From contig OY540809.1 of assembly GCA_961205875.1 (NCBI GenBank), positions 18,860,267-18,924,266 on the forward strand: DNA of 64,000 nucleotides, written 5' to 3'. A model generated the notes under the pieces. That model made no database searches. It was not told the origin of the DNA and saw only the letters and a program-made list of their open reading frames with translations. Shown piece after piece: positions 55,556 to 64,000 of this stretch; position 1 is the stretch's first letter; every line of letters begins with the position of its first letter. The translations under genes were made by a program, and so were the position numbers. The DNA comes from Sialis fuliginosa (lineage: Eukaryota > Arthropoda > Insecta > Megaloptera > Sialidae).

Positions 55556-58500
55556 TTGATAGGGAAAAAGGAGACATATTTCCGACGATTACAAACGGCA
55601 TTTGATAAAAGCAAAAACATCAACAATGCCAAGGCTCAAAAAGAATTTCTAACCAGATACATCACTCTGGAAGAAACAAAAGGTAAATTAGAAGAGATGG
55701 ATGAAATCAACACAATAAACTCGAGTAAACTGCAGCCGTTCCAATACCAAGTAGTGAATACACTGAATGTGAGAAATTGTTTGTATCAACATTGAAACGA
55801 GACCAACTAGCCCGTTACGAACTATCTTTCCTATTTAAAGTTTACCCGCCACCACTACGTGATTCTATGCAACAGCATTGTAACTTTATTATCATTATTA
55901 TCATACCGAAACATCATACAAGATTACTTACAACAAGGTCACGTGCGGAAGGTTGGCGAAACTGAGTTCGCTATATCTGGTTATTACATACCGCACCATG
56001 AAATTCTAAAAGCCAGCTCAAGTACTCTCTTATGAGTTGTATTTCGACTAATTTGTCATTAAATGACACTCTGTACACAGGTATGAAATTACAAACCGAT
56101 ATTTTCATAGTATTGCTCAATTTTCGTTTCCGAAGATATGCGATGGCTATCGACGTGCGCTAAATGTACCTTCAAATAAATATATTACACACAGCTGCGA
56201 AGGAAAACAACTCAGAAATAGCAACATTCATATTGGAATGTTCTAAACAAAATCAAAATATGTTAAACATGGTTCTGTCATATGGAAATGAAATACCACT
56301 AGAAATTGCTATTGTTAGAAGTAACAGAAATAGCAAAACAAATAATCAATTATTGTGAAAAAAATAAAATGAATAACAAATGTCAAGCATACCGGTTTAC
56401 ATTCGATAAAGGTTTTGGGTCCGGTTTGACAGTTTTACACAGGGCTGCTTTTATAGGTCGCACAGAGGTGGTGAGTTTGCTACTAGTCAAAGGTGCAAGT
56501 GTAGACATAGCTACTACATACGGTAGAACAGCTTTACACAGGGCTGCTAGTGGAGGTCACACTGAGGTGGCTAGTTTGTTACTAGCTAAAGGCGCAATTG
56601 TGGACACAGCTGACACAGACGGTGTGACAGCTTTACACAGGAGTGCTAGATGGGGTCACATAGAGGTGGTGAGTTTGTTACTAGCTAAAGACGCAAATGT
56701 GGATAAAGCTGATTATGACATTTTACACACAGCTGCGAAGGAAAACAACTCAGAAATACCAACTTTCATATTGGAATGTTTTAAACAAAATCAAAATATG
56801 TTAGATATCGTTCTGTCATATGGAAATGAAATAGCACTAGAAATTGCTATTGTTAGAAGTAACATAGAAATAGTAAAACAAATAATCAACTATTGTGAAA
56901 AAAATAAAATGAATAACAAATGTCAAGCATACAGGTTTACATTCGATAAAGGTGTTGGGTCCGGTTTGACAGCTTTACACAGGGCTGCTTTTATAGGTCG
57001 CACAGAGATGGTGAGTTTGCTAATAGTCAAAGGTGCAAGTGTAGACATAGCTACTACATACGGTAGAACAGTTTTACACAGGGCTGCTAGTGGAGGTCAC
57101 ACTGAGGTGGCTAGTTTGTTACTAGCTAAAGGCGCAATTGTGGAGACAGCTGACACAGACGGTGTGACAGCTTTACACAGGAGTGCTAGATGGGGTCACA
57201 TAGAGGTGATGAGTTTGTTACTAGCTAAAGACGCAAATGTGGATAAAGCTGATTATGACATTTTACACACAGTTGCGAAGGAAAACAACTCAGAAATACC
57301 AACTTACATATTGGAATGTTTTAAACAAAATCAAAATATGTTAGATATCGTTCTGTCATATGGAAATGAAATAGCACTAGAAATTGCTATTGTTAGAAGT
57401 GACATAGAAATAGAAAAATAAATAATCAATCAAATGTACCTTCAAATAAAATTGTGCCCAGAGCACCAACCCTATCCGCGCTTACTATGGCGATTCGACA
57501 ATGAAGAACCAATACAAACATACGCCTTGACCACACTAGCTTTCGGACTTTCACCATATTTTACCCTGCGTACATTAAGGCAACCAACTCAAGATGAAAC
57601 AGCACAGCATCCGTTAGTATGTGTTGATCGATGTTTATTTGGACGATTTAGTCTCCTCCGTAGAAGACTAGTAGATCGCGAAAGACTTGTATGGGAGTTT
57701 TGAATTATTAAAATGGGTGAGAAATTCTTCTCAACTCTTAGAAGAAATACCGAGCGAACAAGTGTTGCAAGTCATACTTTGATGACAATTTTCTCAATAA
57801 AAAAACCCAGTTTTCACCAAACGCGAAATATTATTCACGGTAGCACGCATCTGGGACCCATTAGGCTTGCTTACTTCGTGAACACTTCAGGCCAAGCTGT
57901 TAGACAAAGAGCTGTGGATACATAAAACTGGGTTGGGACGATCCAACGCCACCATACATCCAATTAATATGGGCCAAGTTTTATCAAGAGTTGGAAACTT
58001 TAGTGGACTTTCAGATCCCGAGACATATAGGAATTTACAACAAAACGCCACTTACACTGGTAGGTTTCTTCGATGCGTCCGAGCGAGCCTATAGGCCAGT
58101 GGTGTACGCTAGAGTACTTACTGGAAATTACTTCAGAGTAACATTGTTGTCCGGTAGAGTCAAGGTATCTCCCATGAAGACGCTTTTTATTCCTCAACTA
58201 GAGTTAAATGGAACGTTATTGTTGGTAAAATTAAACTTTATCGTCTTAACTTACACGGATCGTTCACCGATCGGAAAATTGTTTGCATTTACAGATTCCA
58301 CAGTGACGCTGCACTGGATATACGAGTCTCCACACCGCCGGAAGACATTTGTTACGAATGGAGTCGTCAAGATCCAAGCACTCAGTGCGTTACACTGGTA
58401 CCACGTAAGAGGAGAAGACAATCCGGCCAACATAGCATCGCAGGTTTTCTCACCAAAGGCCTTGACGCACCATCATAGTTGTCACGTCATGAAGCTGAAT

Positions 58501-60011
58501 GGCCGATACCTTTTGGGGAACCAAGGTAGAGCTAAATTCAATCGATAAAGAGCAAAAGGTAGTATCACTGACAACAACACAACCAGAAGTGCACCCACTA
58601 TATTTGTTAAGTTTAAACTGCAATTCGTTGTCTAAGCTATTTTACACTACAGTGTATATTTGACGTTTCACTAAACAAGACTCGTGGTGCAGTCCAAACG
58701 CACGATCTGACCAAAACAGAAGAAAGTTTAATCCGAATAATACAGCAAAACTACTTCCCATCAGAATTACAGCTATTGAAGCAGGAAAAAAATTGTTCGT
58801 CAAACATACAACATGTACGACTAATTTTGCACAACGACATATCAAGTGAAAGGTCGATTGTCCAATGCTACCATTTCATTCGATCACCAGCACCCGATTA
58901 TTCTTCTGAAGCGTTCATATTTAATCGAGATACTGATAGATTATAATCATAAGGTAAACCTGCATACAAGGCCTGATCTGTTTCTGTCACTGCTACTCCA
59001 GAAACTCTGAATTTTGGCTGCCCGAGGGATTGTGCGTACAAAAGTGTTATCACTGCTTTAAAACTAAACCACGCTGTGAGTTCTCGCTCATGACTGATAT
59101 ACCATCTCCAAGAGTCACACAGGCCAAAGCGTTTTTGCACGTAGGCACCGACATGGCAGGTCCGTTTCATATTACGCTAAGCCGTCATCGTGGAAACAAA
59201 ACGCAGAAGATGTATATATGCTTATTTGTGTATATGGCTATCAAAGTTGTTCATTTGGATCTATTATCAGATCTTACGACAGGTTTATTCTTAGCCGCCT
59301 TGAAACGATTCCTTATGAAACGAGGGTCTTGTGCTGTCATACTGTTGTACAAATTATGAAAGAGTAAATATATAATTGGCCTCGATATACGAATTTACTA
59401 AATCAACTTCTTATAAAACAGCGTTGAATTGTGAACTCGCTCAGCACTTCGAAGGCATATGGGAGGCAAATATAAAAACGGTCAAAACTCACTGGACGAA
59501 AGCAATTGGTGACCAAATATTGTCTTACGAAGATTTTCTTACAGTATTAACCCAGATGGAGGCGCTAATGAATTTTCGACCGATATATCTGCTCGGTTCG
59601 AACCCGTCAGAATCATTGACGCTTACACCAGCTCATTTTCTCACTCTAACTCCGTTCAACAACTGCCAATAATCACTGCCAGCTGTCGATGCCACTGGTC
59701 AAAACACAACTCACTTATCTCGAAAGGAACTGTTAGATAAAATTGTACAGTCATTCTGGAAGTAATCGGTGGTGGAATATCTGAGCGGGCTACAGTCCCG
59801 ACAGAAATGGAACACCAAGGTTTATCCACTGAAACCAGGACTACTGGTTATAGTCTGACATGATAATATACTCCCGCTTCAATGGCCCATCGAAATTATA
59901 GATGAAGTTTTCCCAACTAAAGATGGAGTTATACGAGTGTTCACCGTACAAACCAAAAGTGGAACTTATAAACGCCCAGTTACGAAGGTGTGTCCACTCC
60001 CCACGCAATAG
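55556..60011 (+). pseudogene. BEL/Pao retrotransposon gag-pol remnant
   Basis: Blocks in order on the plus strand: a gag-like helical start (KKETYFRRLQTAFDKSKNIN); a piece before reverse transcriptase (FVSTLKRDQLARYELSFLFK, VGETEFAISGYYIPHHEIL); reverse transcriptase (ETTL-type DTLYTGMKLQTDIFIVLLNF, then after an insertion PRLLWRFDNEEPIQTYAL); RNase H region (VGFFDASERAYRPVVYARV, WYHVRGEDNPANIAS); integrase (FHVGTDMAGPF-like, GIWEANIKTVKTHW, EALMNFRP) and the tail GTYKRPVTKVCPLP. RT, then RNase H, then integrase with these motifs is BEL/Pao. Many stops and frame changes make it inactive. The reverse transcriptase is split by an ankyrin-coding insertion at 56181-57431. Confidence 0.85.
56181..57431 (+). 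pseudogene. Tandem ankyrin-gene fragments inserted in BEL/Pao RT
   Basis: The block copies 53398-53930 of the STAND gene (start ILHTAAKENN, the spacer NIEIAKQIINYC, then three ankyrin repeats) as two full units and a part, with a period of exactly 540 bases (junctions at 56720 and 57260). The unit is a whole number of codons and starts and ends at matching points, so the frame continues for 371 codons from 56306. Unit 1 has a 2-base deletion near 56327. The bases AAATGTACCTTCAAATAAA stand on both sides (56162-56180, 57432-57450). No promoter, start context or NTPase is attached, so I treat it as a gene fragment. Confidence 0.85.
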
Positions 60012-60895
60012 ATGTCTAGCCAGGTTTTAATTGTAAGTTTATTATTACAGCCAGCAGGGGTTACGATGTAATACCCACCAAGGTATAAGTTCCTTATGAG
60101 TGGCTTCTAACCTTGGCCCTTGAACATTGGGCCTCGTAAATGTTACCTGCAATACAAGACACACCATATTAACAAATAGTACCTACTTAACATTTTATTA
60201 TAATAATTAAACTTAAATTAACATATTACAAATATACCTAACATGCAAGTTTTATATTTGTATTTTCATCATGTTTATTGTAGGTACATTGTAAACATAT
60301 GATTATTTATATTTATTTTGGATCTGAATTTTATATTTATATTTGATAGAAAATAAATGTTAACTTTATGATAAATGTTGTCTTTATTCGAAACAAAGTA
60401 CAGTCCACTTGCCACTCGAATACAACAAAACAGTTATTGATTTAAAAAAAATTATGTAGATTTAAAAGGTAATGTATGTATAATATGTATATTTTACAGA
60501 GATAAAATAAATATAATATTTAAAATGTAATACTATTTTATTTACATGTATCTACAGAACCAAATCAGCAAATGTAAAATATTGAAATTAAAGAATCGGC
60601 TAATCTTCAAATAACAAACATTGCAAATAAAAAAAAATCTGACTCACTTTATTTTCCTGGTGGACCCCTTTTGCTCGTATTTTTGTAGTGTTATCATAGT
60701 GTAATTGTACATTCGATGTAAATTCAGCGTGTACAATTTTAGGTCGGGGTATCTTTGGTGTAACACAGTTTAAATTTGTTCAAAAACATCGTGTAAATAG
60801 GGTGTAAACGGGTCTACCAAGGCTGAGTTAATTTTAAATCATCACTTTTGGACTACAACGAGAAAATCTCGAATTGCTTAATCAAGTCCATGTGC
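60012..60895. other. Probable BEL/Pao 3' flank and downstream AT-rich sequence
   Basis: A purine run AGCAGGGG at 60052-60059 followed by TTACGATGTAATACCC could be the polypurine tract and LTR start of the BEL/Pao element. The LTR end is not clear. On the minus strand an AATAAA near 60645-60655 is suitably placed as polyadenylation signal for the exon at 60901-61110. Confidence 0.4.
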
Positions 60896-60900
60896 TTGAA

Positions 60901-61110
60901 CTAGTAAGGTTTGTTTGTGAACGTTTCCAACAGCTTGTTCTCATGTTTCTCTTCGTAGTGCTGTTGCAGCTGATTCGCCAGACATTGCGCTTCCTCACAG
61001 TTTAACGTGGTGTTGTCCAACTCGTCCCTCAACAGAATAACGCCCTTCTGTTTTCTAAGTTCGGTGTAGTTAGCGATTTTCAAACGTTCTGGAGTATTTT
61101 CTTTGTGGAC
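60901..61110 (-). CDS. Likely terminal coding exon of an unidentified gene
   Basis: On the minus strand, AAAATTTACAG|GTCCACAAAG is a good splice acceptor. The frame then reads VHKENTPERLKIANYTELRK, then GVILLRDELDNTTLNCEEAQ, and ends LLETFTNKPY with TAG at 60901. The 69 codons are hydrophilic, with a predicted helical Gln/Glu-rich middle, and no repeat element overlaps them. Phase 0 at the acceptor requires upstream exons at higher coordinates, in or beyond the window; I could not find them. I do not recognise the family. Confidence 0.55.
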   Translation of the reverse strand, partial: VHKENTPERLKIANYTELRKQKGVILLRDELDNTTLNCEEAQCLANQLQQHYEEKHENKLLETFTNKPY

Positions 61111-61262
61111 CTGTAAATTTTAACATATTAGGTTGGTATTTAGATGAATTTATGGAATTTAAATCTGATATCAAACTTCAAAATCCAGTTTTAATCAGTA
61201 TTCGAAAATAGCAACCGAATATGCAATATAACAGTCGCAGTATCTATTTTGAAAACCGTTGG

Positions 61263-62320
61263 TTGTTACTCGCATGAGGATGGCCAGCTACCCGGATTTT
61301 AAAATTAAAAAAATCCGTGTAGCTGGCCCTTCCCTTGTCAGTGATAGATGCTAGATCATCAAAATTAGCAAACAGTGTTGACATGGGACCCGCGTTTTGA
61401 TAAGCTTGCAGAATAGCAAGCGGTCGCCGTGCTACGACACGGGCCCGCGTTTTGACGATTTTGCAGAAAACGCCGCGAGCGTCAACTACGCGCTATAATT
61501 AACGGTAGTTGAAGTTGCCTAACCGTCGGTAATAAACAGTTATGTACCTTAACTTCGAAAAGCAGCCAGAACTGAGGTGGCCTATTCAATAAAATCTAAT
61601 TTAATTAATGAATGTCGGGGTAGTTCTGGGGTTAAATCTAATTATTAATAAGTTGAACAAAATTTATAAGTTGAACAGAATTTTTAGATTGTATCTAGTA
61701 AATAAATGTAAGGGTAGATGGTTTTATACTAATTGAAGTCATCCCCTTTCCGCACTCACGTTTCTTCCACAGAAAAGGTCTTCCGGCTGTCTGGCTACAG
61801 CCAACCTAGCCGAGCGCTTCCAACAAACTTGGCACAAATACTCTACAAGAATGGGGTGGGTTGGGAAGGTAGATCGGTGTTAAATTTTTAAAATTTTGAT
61901 ATATGTATTTATCTACATAACTGTATGATATTAAGGTAAATTCAGACAAAATAATATTCAATTAATTAACTTTTGCTCAGACATAACAGGGAGCATATAC
62001 CACGTAGCTTTTAAGTTTCTAAAAATAATTCTGGCCTGCTACTTAGATTATTCTGGTACAAAAGTTTTTGTGAAGGAAAAAAATATTAAATAAAAAAAAG
62101 TTTCATGGTTAATTATTTTCCGTAACTTGATACCTATCTTTCATACTTCAAAGATATGAAGACTTATTCAACTTGTTAATTAAATATTATTTTGTATTTT
62201 TTACTCCATTAGTTTTTCATATTCTTAATATTCATATCATACAGTCGTAGAATAAATTTATTAAACTTTGTACTACTCTCCTCTACATGGAAACAACCGG
62301 TTAAACATGTGCGTTTTTAA
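61263..62320. other. Non-coding, with a short inverted repeat
   Basis: At 61273-61330, GGCCAGCTACCCGGATTTT is followed after about 10 bases by AAAATCCGTGTAGCTGGCC, an imperfect hairpin. GC-richer text CCCGCGTTTTGA occurs twice (61390 and 61445). No coding sequence was recognised. Confidence 0.45.
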
Positions 62321-62324
62321 TTTA

Positions 62325-63686
62325 TACAGGGTGTCCCAAGACTGTGTCAAAGTTCAATATTTCATTTATTATAACAAATGGAAGAAAACTTTAAATACAA
62401 AAGTTGTTAGGTTAGACAAACCGCATATTTTAAAAATAGTTATATTTATATAGGGTATCCCATAAGTGCGTTACAAATCAAAGTTATGTTTTTTTAAATA
62501 CAATGCGTATATTTTTGATTGATAATCTAAAAGCATTTATTTTTCTGGATATTTTGATATAACCATGTGTAGGTTTATACTGAGCGGTTTAGAAATTATG
62601 ACCATTTTTGTAAGAAAATTGGGTTATTTTCAACACCTTGTAATTTTCTAATTACAACAAAAAAACTTTCGTTTTCTGCTAAAAATAATTTTGGCATATG
62701 CTCTATTATTGCGATATTACATCAAACATTTACAAAATTGTATTCTTTGTACAGAATGTATCAAAACTCCGAACTTAACTTTTTTCAAAATTTTCAAATG
62801 GAACACCCTATATATTTTCACATTTTCGAATTGCCTGTTTAATTCTAAAAACATTTTATAAACTATGTTCTATACCTAAATCCAGCCGTTAAAAAGTTTA
62901 TTTGAAGATTTTTTAAATCTTAACATGTTTTATAAATACAATACAACTTTATTATTATCCATAAAACAATTTGCTAGAACTTACAAACTTTAACAACATG
63001 AAAATCTAGAAATTAAATAAACAAAATGATACACAAAAGTTAATTTTTTTTGTTCAAAATGTCCACCAACGGCGTTAAGACCTATCATTCAAATTCAATT
63101 AAATCTTCAAATAACTTCTTAACGGCTGGATTTAGGTATAGAACATAGTTTTTAAAATGTATTTAGAATTGAACAGGCAATTCGAAAATGTAAAAATATA
63201 TAGGGTGTTCCATTTGAAAATTTTGAAAAAAGTTAAGTTCAGAGTTTTGATACACCCTGTACAAAGAATACAATTTTGTAAATGTTTGATGTAATATCGC
63301 AATAATAGAGCATATGCCAAAATTATTTTTAGCAGAAAACGAAAGTTTTTTTGTTGTAATTAGAAAATTACAAGGTGTTGAAAATAACCCAATTTTCTTA
63401 CAAAAATGGTCATAATTTCTAAACCGCTCAGTATAAACCTACACATGGTTATATCAAAATATCCAGAAAAATAAATGCTTTTAGATTATCAATCAAAAAT
63501 ATACGCATTGTATTTAAAAAAACATAACTTTGATTTGTAACGCACTTATAGGGCACCCTATATAAATGTAACTATTTTTAAAATATGCGGCTTGTCTAAC
63601 CTAACAACTTTTGTATTTAAAGTTTTCTTCCATTTGTTATAATAAATGAAATATTGAACTTTGACACAGTCTTGGGACACCCTGTA
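62325..63686. mobile_element. 1.36 kb foldback element, TACAGGGTGTCCC ends
   Basis: The ends are TACAGGGTGTCCCAAGACTG and its complement, with arms of about 640 bases pairing around a centre near 63005. Internal words such as CACCCTATATAT and AACACCTTGTAATTTTC are mirrored in the other arm. TA at both termini fits the same IS630-type family as the hairpins at 18312 and 19742. No transposase coding was found. Confidence 0.85.
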
Positions 63687-64000
63687 TACATATAAGTAAA
63701 CAGTCTGTGACTCATTGTTTGAAATTGTTATATTGGGTTTATATTCAGTGGTGTCAAATTCATATACATATAAACACGGTATCGCTGAGTTTATTTTAGA
63801 TATTTTATTCTTCACAATTTTTACTACATTATATTGTTCGATATTTATCGGTTTAGGCAGCGTACTTCAACTAGTGTCATTGTCGGAAAAGCCGTTAATT
63901 TCATAAAAAATGTCAAGCGTTTGACGTTAAATAGACGTCATATTGCTTGAAAGTTTTGAGTTACGCAGTAGTCCGCAGTACATCTATATACTACATACCA
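63687..64000. other. No gene recognised at the right edge
   Basis: A short plus-strand hydrophobic frame (63715-63906) is not convincing as a gene. The sequence is AT-rich and continues out of the window. Confidence 0.35.

Overview
The window looks like insect nuclear DNA, most likely from a hemipteran and possibly an aphid. The sequence is very AT-rich, has GT-AG introns and a short internal TTAGG array, and is mostly nested transposable elements around a few host-like genes. The clade names rest on recalled family resemblance; no search was run.

Layout. 1-8940 holds a dead Copia retrotransposon on the minus strand. It is split by a 4.7 kb nested insertion, which contains a 3.9 kb TIR element with 7-bp target duplications, and again by a 0.77 kb element. 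9693-13065 is a C2H2 zinc-finger gene of two exons with a frameshifted tail. 13066-25480 is a graveyard of mariner, Mutator-like, IS630-like, Gypsy, LINE and hAT pieces, small MITEs, and long hairpins that begin TACAGGGTG. 25598-29522 is a full-length DNA transposon whose transposase ORF is cut by a 260-bp MITE. It sits inside a Gypsy element whose gag (to 30554) is still open. 30800-42250 holds further repeats, including a 2.35 kb foldback carrying a broken gene in its centre and half of it again, inverted, in one arm.

The main gene is at 42306-54904. I model three exons encoding about 1447 residues: a short N-terminal leader, a possible PD-(D/E)xK-type nuclease domain, a NACHT-type STAND NTPase and 12-13 ankyrin repeats. 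This effector-NTPase-sensor layout parallels bacterial Avs-type defence STAND proteins. Its 8.06 kb first intron is filled with a three-level nest: a 4.1 kb TIR element inside a Mutator-like element with 9-bp target duplications, itself inside a second copy of the 0.77 kb element. 1.3 kb downstream, pieces of the same gene (a 540-bp unit present about 2.3 times in tandem) lie inside the reverse transcriptase of a BEL/Pao element and are bracketed by a 19-bp direct repeat.

60901-61110 looks like the last coding exon of an unidentified minus-strand gene. The remainder is repeat, including another 1.36 kb hairpin at 62325-63686. I saw no convincing structural RNA gene, CRISPR array or bacterial-type operon.
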